Assembly (NCBI RefSeq): GCF_003514505.1
Contig: NZ_DOPX01000024.1
Location: 1-64,000, forward strand
Source: Proteiniclasticum sp.
GTDB lineage: Bacteria > Bacillota > Clostridia > Clostridiales > Clostridiaceae
Reading direction: 5' to 3'
Length of the DNA: 64,000 bases
In this document: positions 39,370-47,885 of the stretch, one piece after another
How the letters are laid out: each line of letters starts with the position of its first letter
Numbering within the stretch: position 1 is the stretch's first letter
The notes under the pieces: generated by a model
Seen by the model: only the letters and a program-made list of their open reading frames with translations
Told to the model about the DNA's origin: nothing
The model's database searches: none
Position numbers and translations under genes: made by a program

Positions 39370-41250
39370 GTGAAACAAGGCAGTTGGATCAAGGGGCTAC
39401 TGATATTTGTCATCGTGCTGGGTGCACAAGTGGGGGCTTATTATATAGAGCAGGGTCTTTTGGGGGCACTGGTTTTGGGGGCTCTATCGGGCATTTTTCT
39501 TCTTCTTCTCTTTTTCTATGGAAACAGAAGGGAGAATAAAGAAGAAAACAAAGAGAAATCCTTGGAGGGAAGTCAGCTCAGCGAGAAGCTTTTTCTCCTT
39601 TCAGAGGATTTGGGCTTTGATTCTCAGGAGCTCTTGTGGCTGACGAAAGAAAATATGAAGACCTTTCGGTCTTTGGCGGAGATTTCCTATGAGATTGACC
39701 GCTACAGTGAGCAGAATGCTGCAAGCAGCGAGGAGATCAATGCCAGTGTCAATGAACTGGTGGCAACATCTACAGAGCTCAATGAAAAGGTCCTTCTCAT
39801 CGACAGAGACAGTGAGAGATCCATGGATCTTCTTACAAAGAACCAGAAGACCATGGAAGAAATCCGGGTGTTCATTGAGCATCTGGGCACTTTAGTTGCA
39901 GCCGCAGAAGGGAACAATGGGGAGCTTCAAAGGTCCTCAGAGAAAATACATGAGATTGTGGATTATATCCGTAAGATTTCCAGCCAGACCAATCTTCTTG
40001 CGCTGAACGCCGCCATTGAAGCTGCCAGGGCAGGAGAAGCGGGAAGAGGCTTTGCCGTGGTAGCCAGTGAAATCAGAAAACTTGCGGAGCAGACCGATGA
40101 AGCCATCACGGTGATTGAAGAGGTCATTAGGACAATACTTCTGAAGATTGAAGCTACAAGAAGCGCTATGGATGAAATCGGGGGAAAAATGGCAGATGCG
40201 GACAAGGTGGTACTGGAGTCGGGAAAAGCCATCACAGAGATCGGTAGTGCTTTGAAGGAAGTCCGAAGCAATATGGAGGTACTGACCAAGGTATCTGATG
40301 GGCAGAAGAACACTACCATGGAAATTGAGAAGGCTGTGGAGGATGTGACCAAGGCTGTGGAAGAAACCCATATGATTACCACGAAATCCATAGCTCTTGT
40401 GGAGACTCAAACAAAGAAGAATGAGGAGATGCTGTCCTACAGCCAGCAAATCAGTGAAGTGGCAGGTACACTCCAGGAGGAAGCCGCTTCACTGAAGGGA
40501 GAAAAGGAGATCATCTTCGGAGTGAATCCTTTTATTTCACCAAAGGAAATCAGGAAAATGTATGTGCCGATTCTGGAAAGGGTTGCCGCTTCCATGGGGT
40601 ATAAAGCAAGAACCATCATTGTGAAGAATTATGATGCTCTAGCCGAAGCAGCGCAGAAAGGCATCATGGACATCGGCTGGTTTTCTCCTTTTGCCTATGT
40701 GGCAGCCAGGGAGAAAGCGGGAGTTTTACCAGTGGTGACACCGAAAGTCAGTGGAAAAGCTTCCTACAATGGATATGTCATTGCAAGAAAAGATGGGGAA
40801 GTGAAGTCCATGAAGGACCTCAAAGGCAGGACCTTCGGCTATGTGGATGAGAAGAGCGCTTCAGGATATCTGTACGCAAGAGACAGCATCCGGAAAGAAA
40901 AGATGGATCCGGACAGAATATTTGCCAAAGTGCTGTTTCTTGGAAATCATGACAATGTCATCGATGCGGTGCTGCGTGGAGAGATTGATGCTGGAGCCAC
41001 CTATAATGAGGCCTTTGACGCAGCTGTGAAAAAAGGGCTTGATGTGAGTAAGCTATCCATCATCAGTAAGACGGAGGATATTCCAAAGGATGTGTTGGCA
41101 GCAAGAAAGGATTTTCCGCTAGATCTTCTAGAGGAACTGAAAAGATACTTTGTGGCCTTTTCAAATTATGAAGGCATTGAAACGAAGGTTCAGGGATTCA
41201 TTGAATCTTCCGATACGATGTATGATGTCATAAGAAATCTGGATCAGTGA
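39370..41250 (+). CDS. Chemoreceptor fused to a PhnD-like binding domain
   Basis: A 626-residue protein with a short N-terminus, two adjacent hydrophobic helices (about 9-48) with no outer sensor between them, a signalling hairpin (about 90-370, tip SSQTNLLALNAAIEAARAGEAGRGFAVVASEIRKLAEQTDE), and from about residue 380 a C-terminal PhnD/TAXI-like periplasmic-binding-type domain (IIFGVNPFISPKEIRKMYVPILERVAASMGYKARTIIV, GIMDIGWFSPFAYVAARE, LKGRTFGYVDEKSASGYLY, LRGEIDAGATYNEAFDAA). No HAMP is visible. The topology puts the binding domain in the cytoplasm. GTG start after AGGGGGA. It may sense an internal phosphonate-like or other small anion. Terminator follows. Confidence 0.88.
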   Translation: MKQGSWIKGLLIFVIVLGAQVGAYYIEQGLLGALVLGALSGIFLLLLFFYGNRRENKEENKEKSLEGSQLSEKLFLLSEDLGFDSQELLWLTKENMKTFRSLAEISYEIDRYSEQNAASSEEINASVNELVATSTELNEKVLLIDRDSERSMDLLTKNQKTMEEIRVFIEHLGTLVAAAEGNNGELQRSSEKIHEIVDYIRKISSQTNLLALNAAIEAARAGEAGRGFAVVASEIRKLAEQTDEAITVIEEVIRTILLKIEATRSAMDEIGGKMADADKVVLESGKAITEIGSALKEVRSNMEVLTKVSDGQKNTTMEIEKAVEDVTKAVEETHMITTKSIALVETQTKKNEEMLSYSQQISEVAGTLQEEAASLKGEKEIIFGVNPFISPKEIRKMYVPILERVAASMGYKARTIIVKNYDALAEAAQKGIMDIGWFSPFAYVAAREKAGVLPVVTPKVSGKASYNGYVIARKDGEVKSMKDLKGRTFGYVDEKSASGYLYARDSIRKEKMDPDRIFAKVLFLGNHDNVIDAVLRGEIDAGATYNEAFDAAVKKGLDVSKLSIISKTEDIPKDVLAARKDFPLDLLEELKRYFVAFSNYEGIETKVQGFIESSDTMYDVIRNLDQ

Positions 41251-41265
41251 AAAAATGATAAAGGT

Positions 41266-41299
41266 GCCCTGAAACATGGCTTTCAGGGCTGTCTTTTTT
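41266..41299 (+). terminator. Terminator after the fusion receptor
   Basis: GCCCTGAAA (41266-41274) pairs with TTTCAGGGC (41281-41289), then TTTTTT. Confidence 0.9.
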
Positions 41300-41373
41300 C
41301 ATCAGAGGGTGCCACTTCCTAAAAGTGATATCCCTTTCAACACATTTATGAGAAGAAAATTCCACCTATGCAT

Positions 41374-41399
41374 TAAATGAAAAACAAAAATGTCGATAT
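41374..41399 (+). promoter_or_regulatory. Sigma-D-type promoter of the chemotaxis operon
   Basis: TAAA (41374-41377), 15 nt, TCGATAT (41393-41399), 36 nt before the first cheW-like gene. Confidence 0.65.
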
Positions 41400-41435
41400 A
41401 GACAATATCAAATATTTTATGGGAGAACGGATTCT

Positions 41436-41960
41436 ATGAAACAAGTGATCATATTCAACAACTGTGAACAGAATTTTGCGCTGGAACTGGAGAGAATTGA
41501 GCGCATCATCGAGTACTCAAAACCTAAAAAACTTCCGGAGACAGCAGAGTATATTCTGGGAGTGATACAGTACAATGAGAAGGTTCTGCCCATCATTGAC
41601 CTGAACAGAAGACTATACAGCGTTCCTGGAGAAACCGGAAATCACAGCAAAATCATTGTGATTTTATGGAAGGGGGCACACCTTGGACTTGTGGTGGATG
41701 AAATCCTTGGCATCAAGACCGTGGAAGACAGTGCTTATGAAGAAGCAGCCATGGGCGAGGAGAGCATATCCTCAGAATACATCAAGGGTTTCCTGAAGAT
41801 CGGGGAAGACATCATCATTGTCATGGATACAGACAAACTCTTCAGTTTTGTGCAGTCCAGAGAGCTTCTGGAGCTGGAGGAAGACGAGGATGATGAGGAG
41901 TACGAGGAAGAGGACAGCGAGGATGAAGAGCTGGAGGAAGACGAAGACGAAGACGAATAG
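41436..41960 (+). CDS. cheW: CheW-like coupling protein with acidic tail
   Basis: A 174-residue protein. Residues 1-140 are a CheW domain (ALELERIERIIEYSKPKKLPETAEYILGVIQYNEKVLPIIDLNRRLY, GLVVDEILGIKTVED), which links receptors to CheA. The last 30 residues are almost only Glu and Asp (EDEDDEEYEEEDSEDEELEEDEDEDE). Such a tail is not part of ordinary CheW. It may mimic nucleic acid, bind cations or modulate docking. It heads the operon behind a sigma-D promoter. A second, ordinary CheW is at 47474. Confidence 0.88.
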   Translation: MKQVIIFNNCEQNFALELERIERIIEYSKPKKLPETAEYILGVIQYNEKVLPIIDLNRRLYSVPGETGNHSKIIVILWKGAHLGLVVDEILGIKTVEDSAYEEAAMGEESISSEYIKGFLKIGEDIIIVMDTDKLFSFVQSRELLELEEDEDDEEYEEEDSEDEELEEDEDEDE

Positions 41961-41983
41961 CTGAAAACGAAGGGTTTGGTAAG

Positions 41984-42481
41984 GTGAACAGTATTTTGGA
42001 AGAGCAAATGAAGGTTGGCATTGCTGACTATAAAATCGGGACATCCCCCCAAAAACTCATCACACTGGGGTTGGGATCCTGCGTGGGCATTGCCCTCTAT
42101 GATAAAGTGAAAAAAGTCGGCGGACTCAGCCATATCATGCTTCCAGACAGCACAGCCTTTCATCGGGATGTGAAGGAAGAGAAGTTTGCAGATACGGCTA
42201 TTCCGAAGATGATCCGGGAACTTTGCGGCGGCAGCCTGAATACTAGAAATCTTGTGGCAAAGATTGCAGGCGGTGCCAGTATGTTCAAGTTCCCTGATAA
42301 GAAGATGACCAGTGACATTGGCAGAAGAAATGTGGAGGCTGTGGAAAAGGTGCTGAATGAACTTGGCATTCCCATCCTTGGCAGCCATACGGGAGGGTCT
42401 GTGGGAAGAACCATGGTGGTGGACCTGGAGACGTTCGTAGTGGATATCAGAACTGCCAGCAAAAGCATTACGGTGCTGTAA
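41984..42481 (+). CDS. cheD: Chemoreceptor glutamine deamidase CheD
   Basis: A 165-residue CheD. It deamidates receptor Gln residues and binds CheC. The catalytic Cys is in TLGLGSCVGI and the His in GLSHIMLP; the Thr in SHTGGSVGRTMVVDLET completes the site. The start is GTG 41984, or ATG 42008 (MKVGIADYKIG), which would fit a GGAAGAG site; I keep the longer form with low certainty. It is 23 nt after cheW. Confidence 0.93.
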   Translation: MNSILEEQMKVGIADYKIGTSPQKLITLGLGSCVGIALYDKVKKVGGLSHIMLPDSTAFHRDVKEEKFADTAIPKMIRELCGGSLNTRNLVAKIAGGASMFKFPDKKMTSDIGRRNVEAVEKVLNELGIPILGSHTGGSVGRTMVVDLETFVVDIRTASKSITVL

Positions 42482-42495
42482 ACGGAGGAAGAAAG

Positions 42496-43533
42496 ATGCA
42501 AGTGAGACTCATGGTGGTAGACGATTCGGCTTTCATGAGAAAGATCGTTTCAGATGCTGCATCCAAGGTAACAGGGGTCACTGTTGTGGGGACCGCAAGA
42601 AATGGCGTAGATGCCATTGAGAATATCGAAAGGTACCGCCCGAACATCATCACCATGGATGTGGAAATGCCAAAGATGAATGGCATTGAGGCGCTGAAAA
42701 TCATAAAAAGAGATCATCCCGAGATTGAGGTGATCATGCTTTCCTCCCATTCCAAAGAAGGAAGTCTTGTGACCATGGAGGCTCTGGAACTGGGAGCTCT
42801 TGATTTTATTGAAAAATCATCCGATCGGGGAGACCTGAGTTTTCTGACCAGTCAGCTGGAGTCGAAGCTACTTATGGCGGAGGTTCTCACAAAACCAAAG
42901 GAACTCAGGGAAAAGGTCAAGGAAGCAGTCCCTCAGAGGAGAGAGTCTTTATCTGCAGGCGGTTTTGACTATAGAAAAGTGAAAGCGGTGGTTCTTGGAG
43001 CGTCTACGGGCGGTCCAAAGGTCCTCTTTCAGATTGTGAGACAGATTCCAAAAGAACTGAATCTTCCAGTGTTTATCGTCCAGCATATGCCAAAGGGATT
43101 CACCAAGTCTTTTGCAGAGCGTATGGATGGAGATTCTGCCTTGAAAGTGGTGGAAGCAGAGGACGGGATGTCTGTGGAGAATAATACGGTCTATGTGGCT
43201 CCTGGAGATTTTCACATGGTGGTGGAGTCCGGAAAAATCAGGCTCAATCAGAAACCGAAGCTTCATGGCGTAAGACCTGCGGCAGATTTTCTGATGGAGT
43301 CTGTGGCCAGAAGTTATGGAGGCCATGTTCTCGCAGTGATTCTGACCGGTATGGGTAAAGATGGTGCTGCAGGGCTGATGTCCATCAAAGAAGCGGGGGG
43401 GCATGTCCTTGCCCAGAACAGGGAGACCTGCGTGGTTTATGGTATGCCTGGATATGCCGTCTCTTCAGGAGTGGTGGATGAGATCCTCTCTCCAGAGGAC
43501 ATTTCAGAAAGAATTTTAAGGATTGTGAGGTGA
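42496..43533 (+). CDS. cheB: Chemotaxis methylesterase CheB
   Basis: A 345-residue response regulator with an N-terminal receiver (phosphorylated D55 in TMDVEMPKMNG) and a C-terminal methylesterase/deamidase with the catalytic triad Ser170 (GASTGGP), His in VQHMPKGF and Asp in TGMGKDGA. It removes methyl groups from receptors when phosphorylated by CheA. AGGAGGAAGA precedes the ATG, 14 nt after cheD. Confidence 0.96.
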   Translation: MQVRLMVVDDSAFMRKIVSDAASKVTGVTVVGTARNGVDAIENIERYRPNIITMDVEMPKMNGIEALKIIKRDHPEIEVIMLSSHSKEGSLVTMEALELGALDFIEKSSDRGDLSFLTSQLESKLLMAEVLTKPKELREKVKEAVPQRRESLSAGGFDYRKVKAVVLGASTGGPKVLFQIVRQIPKELNLPVFIVQHMPKGFTKSFAERMDGDSALKVVEAEDGMSVENNTVYVAPGDFHMVVESGKIRLNQKPKLHGVRPAADFLMESVARSYGGHVLAVILTGMGKDGAAGLMSIKEAGGHVLAQNRETCVVYGMPGYAVSSGVVDEILSPEDISERILRIVR

Positions 43534-43537
43534 AATC

Positions 43538-44314
43538 ATGGAGATGGAACTGGACTATGATTTTTTTAAAGAATGGGTGAAGAAGAAGCTGAAGATTGAT
43601 CTTCATGCGTATAAGGAAAAGCAGCTCCACAGGCGTATTGCCACGGTGATGACCAGTGCAGGTGTTTCTGATCTTCGGAGCTACGCTGCACTCATTGAGA
43701 AAGACCAGCAGGTCCGGCAGGTGTTTCTCGACTACATCACGATTAATGTGACGGAGTTCTACAGAAACAAAGAGATTTTTGAAGAGTTCGAAACGGCATT
43801 AAGAGAGATCCTGGTGCCCCGTTTCAAAAATCTCAAAATCTGGAGCGCTGCTTGCTCCATCGGGGCAGAGCCCTATAGCGTCTCCATGATTATGGAACGG
43901 AACCAGATCAGAAACAGCAGCATCCTTGCGACAGACATTGATGACACCATTTTGAGAAAAGCAAAGGAAGCAAAGTACCGGGAAACAGAACTGAAGAATG
44001 TGGCTCCATCAGAACTCATGGATTTTTTCGAGAAGAAAGGAAATGAATTTGTGCTTTCTGATACCATCAAAAAAAGAGTGCAGTTCAAAAAACATGATCT
44101 TCTTCTGGATCCATACGAGAAGAATTTTCATGCAGTCATCTGCAGAAATGTCACCATCTATTTTAAAAATGAAGCCAAAAATGAAGTCTACAAAAAGATC
44201 AATGAATCTCTTGAAAAAGGCGGCATCTTTTTTACAGGGGCCACTGAAGCCATCTACAATCCGGCCAGTTTTGGATTTAGAAAGCTCTCCACCTTTTTGT
44301 ATGAGAAAGTATAA
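43538..44314 (+). CDS. cheR: Chemotaxis methyltransferase CheR
   Basis: A 258-residue S-adenosylmethionine-dependent methyltransferase that methylates receptor glutamates. N-terminal helical domain, then VTEFYRN, IWSAACSIGAEPYS (SAM site), ILATDIDDTILRKA, FHAVICRNVTIYF. GAGGTGA precedes the ATG, four bases after cheB. It lacks a C-terminal TPR or peptide-binding tail. Confidence 0.95.
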   Translation: MEMELDYDFFKEWVKKKLKIDLHAYKEKQLHRRIATVMTSAGVSDLRSYAALIEKDQQVRQVFLDYITINVTEFYRNKEIFEEFETALREILVPRFKNLKIWSAACSIGAEPYSVSMIMERNQIRNSSILATDIDDTILRKAKEAKYRETELKNVAPSELMDFFEKKGNEFVLSDTIKKRVQFKKHDLLLDPYEKNFHAVICRNVTIYFKNEAKNEVYKKINESLEKGGIFFTGATEAIYNPASFGFRKLSTFLYEKV

Positions 44315-44331
44315 GGGGGAACGACAAGTTC

Positions 44332-46494
44332 ATGGATGATACACAAAAGTACAGGGATCTGTTTTTTGAGGAAACAGATGAGTACCTTCAAAGTCTTAAT
44401 GAAAATCTTCTGATATTGGAAAAGGATACGGAAAGCCCGGGCATCATCGATGAGATCTTCCGTTCTGCCCATACATTGAAGGGCATGGCGGCGACCATGG
44501 GGTATACCACCATGACGGAGCTCACCCACAACATGGAGAATGTGCTGGATCTTTTCAAAACAGGAAAACTGAAGGTGTCCAGTGAAGCGGTCAGCGTGAT
44601 TTTCGCTTGCCTTGATAAGCTTCAGGAAATCGTAGAGGACCTTCGGGCAGATCATTATCCAGATTATGATATATCAGAACTGCTGTATGATCTTTCAAGC
44701 CTTGCAAATCCGGATACACCAGAAAACACCGAGGTGGAGGAAATGCCAGAAGCTGTGATGGAACCAAAAGAAGGCATGGCCCACGATGCTGTGTCTGAAG
44801 TGGATGCCTCTGTTCTTCGACAGGCATATGAAAAAGGCTTCAGGGGCTACAGCATCCTGGTGAAGGTTATGGAGAGCTGTATGCTGAAAGGTGCCAGAGC
44901 ATATCTTGTGGTGAACAAATTGGAGCAGAGGGGAGAAATCATTGCGACGAACCCTGGCGTAGAGGAAATGGAAGAAGGAAACTTCGACCGGATCTTTAAA
45001 CTTCTTTATGTCTCCATGAGCGAAAGGGAAGAAGTGCTGGAAGCGGTAGAGAATGTGGCAGAAATCGAAGAAGTGCTGGTGAAGGAACTAAGAGAAGAGG
45101 ATCTTCCGGATGTGTTTTCTGTACCACAACTAGTTGCGGAAGAAAAGTCCCAGGAGGAGACCGAAGAGTCTCAAAAACCTGTGAAGAAAACAAGAGTGAC
45201 AAAGAAGGCCAAGGAACCCAAGGCAATCAAAGAACCCAAGGCAATCAAAGAACCCAAGGAAGCAAAACCCAAAAAGGTGAAGGAGCCTGTGAAGGCCAAA
45301 GAACCTGTGAAGGCAAAGGCGGAAGAGAAGCATACAGCACCTCATGCCAACCAGTCTATTCGAGTGGATCTTTCAAGGCTTGATAATTTCATGAACCTGG
45401 TGTCTGAGCTTGTCATCTACAGAACTAGACTGGAAGAGCTCAGCACACAGTATAAAGCCACAGAAATCAATGAGCCTTTGGAGCAGGTGGCAAGGATCAC
45501 CTCGGATCTTCAGGATCTGGTGCTGAAAATCCGAATGCAGCCTGTGAATGTGGTCTTCAACCGCTTCCCAAGAATGATCCGGGATCTCACCAAAGAGCTG
45601 GACAAAGAAATGGATCTCATCATTGAAGGGGAAGAAACTGAGCTTGACAGAACAGTAGTGTCCGAACTGGGAGAGCCTCTGGTGCATCTCATCAGAAACG
45701 CAGCGGATCATGGCATCGAGTCTGCAGAGGAAAGAATTGAAAAAGGAAAGGATCCAAAGGGAACCATTCATCTGTCCGCTTATCAGGAAGGCAATAAGGT
45801 GGTCATCAAAGTCAGTGATGACGGTAAAGGCATTGATCCGGAGAAGATCAGAGAGAGTGCTATGAGAAAGGGCATTCCAACAGACGGGCTCTCCAAGGCA
45901 GAGCTCATCAACCTCATTTTCAATCCGGGCTTTTCCACCAACACGGAGGTGACGAGCATTTCCGGACGAGGCGTGGGCATGGATGTGGTGCGTTCCAAGA
46001 TCACCTCTTTGGGAGGCAGCATCGATGTATTGTCTGAAGTGGATCAGGGAACGAATTTTGTCATAAAGCTTCCTCTGACTCTTTCCATCATACAAGCGCT
46101 TATGGTCCATGTGGGCAGCGAAACTTTTGCCCTTCCACTGGGGCTCATTGAGAAAGTTGTGAAGGTCCTGGAAGGAGATATCAAGGACTCCCATAATGGA
46201 GAAGTGTATATCTATCGAGAAAAAGTCATTCCGGTTCTTCGGGTGAATGAAGCCCTTTCACTCAGCTCTGAAGCAACAAACCAGCATATCATCCTGGTGA
46301 ACATCGGTGGCAGACAGTATGGACTGGTGGTGGATGAACTCATTGGCCAGCAGGAGATCGTCATAAAGAAGCTTAGTGGCTCTTTAAGCAAAATGAAGGA
46401 GTATCTAGGCGCGGCCATCTTAGGAAATGGAGACATCACCCTTATTCTGGATGTGGGAAACCTGGTTTCCGGAAAGGAGGAGACTTTTGAATAA
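44332..46494 (+). CDS. cheA: Chemotaxis histidine kinase CheA
   Basis: A 720-residue CheA. P1 has the phosphorylated His47 in RSAHTLKGMAAT; a P2-like domain (about 160-245) binds CheY/CheB; then comes a Lys/Pro/Glu-rich linker (about 285-335) with an exact 18-bp tandem repeat coding AIKEPK; P3 dimerisation helices; P4 HATPase (LIRNAADHGIE, DDGKGIDPEKIRE, GRGVGMDVV); and a C-terminal CheW-like P5. It converts receptor signals to CheY phosphorylation. The next gene overlaps its end by 8 nt. Confidence 0.97.
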   Translation: MDDTQKYRDLFFEETDEYLQSLNENLLILEKDTESPGIIDEIFRSAHTLKGMAATMGYTTMTELTHNMENVLDLFKTGKLKVSSEAVSVIFACLDKLQEIVEDLRADHYPDYDISELLYDLSSLANPDTPENTEVEEMPEAVMEPKEGMAHDAVSEVDASVLRQAYEKGFRGYSILVKVMESCMLKGARAYLVVNKLEQRGEIIATNPGVEEMEEGNFDRIFKLLYVSMSEREEVLEAVENVAEIEEVLVKELREEDLPDVFSVPQLVAEEKSQEETEESQKPVKKTRVTKKAKEPKAIKEPKAIKEPKEAKPKKVKEPVKAKEPVKAKAEEKHTAPHANQSIRVDLSRLDNFMNLVSELVIYRTRLEELSTQYKATEINEPLEQVARITSDLQDLVLKIRMQPVNVVFNRFPRMIRDLTKELDKEMDLIIEGEETELDRTVVSELGEPLVHLIRNAADHGIESAEERIEKGKDPKGTIHLSAYQEGNKVVIKVSDDGKGIDPEKIRESAMRKGIPTDGLSKAELINLIFNPGFSTNTEVTSISGRGVGMDVVRSKITSLGGSIDVLSEVDQGTNFVIKLPLTLSIIQALMVHVGSETFALPLGLIEKVVKVLEGDIKDSHNGEVYIYREKVIPVLRVNEALSLSSEATNQHIILVNIGGRQYGLVVDELIGQQEIVIKKLSGSLSKMKEYLGAAILGNGDITLILDVGNLVSGKEETFE

Positions 46495-47086
46495 AAGCTT
46501 GTACTCCTCTCTTCAGCTGGATGTGCTGAAGGAATTGGCCAATATCGGTGGGGGAAATGCGGCCACAGCCATCTCCCAGCTGGTGGGAAAATTTGTCAAT
46601 ATGAATGTTCCAACCATAGATATTTTAGATTATAATGAAATTTATGAGAAGATCATGGCAGAAGATACAGAAGTGGTCGCCGTGTCCATGAGAGTTATGG
46701 GCATGGAAAGCGGGAATTTCCTCTTTGTGACTACCCCGAAGAATGCCGAAATTCTGGTAAGGATGATGATGCCGGAAGGAGTTCAGCTCAGCGATGAACT
46801 GGAATACTCGGCCATCAGCGAGCTGGTGAATATTGTTGTCACCTCTTATTTAAATGCCTTGTCGAGAATGCTCGACCTGTCCTTAATCTCATCGGTGCCC
46901 GCCCTTACGGTGGACATGTTCGGAGCCATTTTAAGCTATGCTTATATGGAAAGTGAACAGTACGATGACCAGGTGATGATCATTAAAAATGAGTTTACCT
47001 ATGATGGAGCCAAGGTGGAATCCTCCTTGTACTTCATCCCGAAGCCAGGGGTTCTGGATTCTTTATTCAAACAAATTGGAGTGTAA
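46487..47086 (+). CDS. cheC: CheY-P phosphatase CheC
   Basis: A 199-residue CheC/CheX-family protein. It has both phosphatase signatures: ELANIGGGNAATA with the Glu and Asn, and ISELVNIVVTSYLNAL with the second Glu-Asn pair. CheC is stimulated by CheD, present in the same operon. The start TTG 46487 follows AAGGAGG (46474-46480) by six bases and overlaps the cheA end by 8 nt; a longer upstream frame inside cheA is not supported. Confidence 0.93.
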   Translation: MNKSLYSSLQLDVLKELANIGGGNAATAISQLVGKFVNMNVPTIDILDYNEIYEKIMAEDTEVVAVSMRVMGMESGNFLFVTTPKNAEILVRMMMPEGVQLSDELEYSAISELVNIVVTSYLNALSRMLDLSLISSVPALTVDMFGAILSYAYMESEQYDDQVMIIKNEFTYDGAKVESSLYFIPKPGVLDSLFKQIGV

Positions 47087-47102
47087 CGAAGGGAGATATA
47101 CC

Positions 47103-47465
47103 ATGTCAAAGAGAATTATGATTGTAGACGATGCCATTTTTATGAGGATGAAACTGAAAGATATCCTGGAGAAGAATGGATATGAAGTGGTTGCAGAAGC
47201 ACAGAATGGTGCGGATGCCATTGAAAAATACAGAGCTGAACGGCCGGATATCGTGACCATGGACATCACAATGCCGGAGATGGATGGTATTGAGGCACTA
47301 AAAGGCATCAAGAGAATAGATCCATCAGCAAAAGTCATCATGTGCAGCGCCATGGGGCAGCAGGCCATGGTGATGGAAGCGATTCAGTCAGGAGCACTGG
47401 ACTTCATTGTGAAGCCTTTTGAGACGGACCGAGTCATCGATTCCATCCAGAAAGCCAGCAAGTAG
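47103..47465 (+). CDS. cheY: Chemotaxis response regulator CheY
   Basis: A 120-residue single receiver: acidic D9-D10, phosphorylated D54 in IVTMDITMPEMDG, Thr/Ser position in MCSAMG, and Lys in IVKPF. It carries the CheA signal to FliM/FliY. The ATG at 47103 after GAAGGGAGA is the right start; an earlier in-frame one inside cheC is not supported. Confidence 0.96.
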   Translation: MSKRIMIVDDAIFMRMKLKDILEKNGYEVVAEAQNGADAIEKYRAERPDIVTMDITMPEMDGIEALKGIKRIDPSAKVIMCSAMGQQAMVMEAIQSGALDFIVKPFETDRVIDSIQKASK

Positions 47466-47473
47466 GGCGCATT

Positions 47474-47872
47474 ATGGAGAAGCAGATTATTGTATTTACA
47501 TTAGGTGAAAAGCATTATGCCGTTAATTCAGACCAGGTGGAGGAGATCAGCAAAATGATGGATTCCACTGTGGTACCCAATGCGCCGAAGCACATCCGGG
47601 GTCTGATCAATCTACGGGGAAATGTGGTGGCACTTGTGAATCTTTCAGAGCTGCTGCGTCTGAAAGAAAAAGAATGCTATAATAATATCGTGATTATGAA
47701 CAAGGAAGATGAAAAAATAGGGATTCTGGTTACAGAAGTGAAGGAAGTCCTGAAAATACAAGACGAAGATATTGAGAAGGTATCCGGAGATGGCAAGAAT
47801 GGTGTTGTAGGCATCATTCAGCTGGGTGGAAATCTTGTGAATTACATCGATCTGGAACGCATTATTTCGTAA
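47474..47872 (+). CDS. cheW: Chemotaxis coupling protein CheW
   Basis: A 132-residue CheW domain protein of normal length (FTLGEKHYAVNSDQVEEISK, APKHIRGLINLRGNVVALVNLSELL, ILVTEVKEVLKI). It bridges receptors and CheA. It is the second CheW in the operon, without the acidic tail of the first, and lies eight bases after cheY. Confidence 0.95.
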   Translation: MEKQIIVFTLGEKHYAVNSDQVEEISKMMDSTVVPNAPKHIRGLINLRGNVVALVNLSELLRLKEKECYNNIVIMNKEDEKIGILVTEVKEVLKIQDEDIEKVSGDGKNGVVGIIQLGGNLVNYIDLERIIS

Positions 47873-47885
47873 ATGAGGGATGAAC

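Noticed and set aside
41735..42388. Minus-strand ORF with a long poly-Ser stretch
   Set aside because: It is the antisense of the Glu/Asp-coding tail of the CheW-like gene and cheD; it has no ribosome binding site of its own.
46427..46486. N-terminal extension of CheC into cheA
   Set aside because: The extra residues are an out-of-frame reading of the cheA end; TTG 46487 has a strong binding site.
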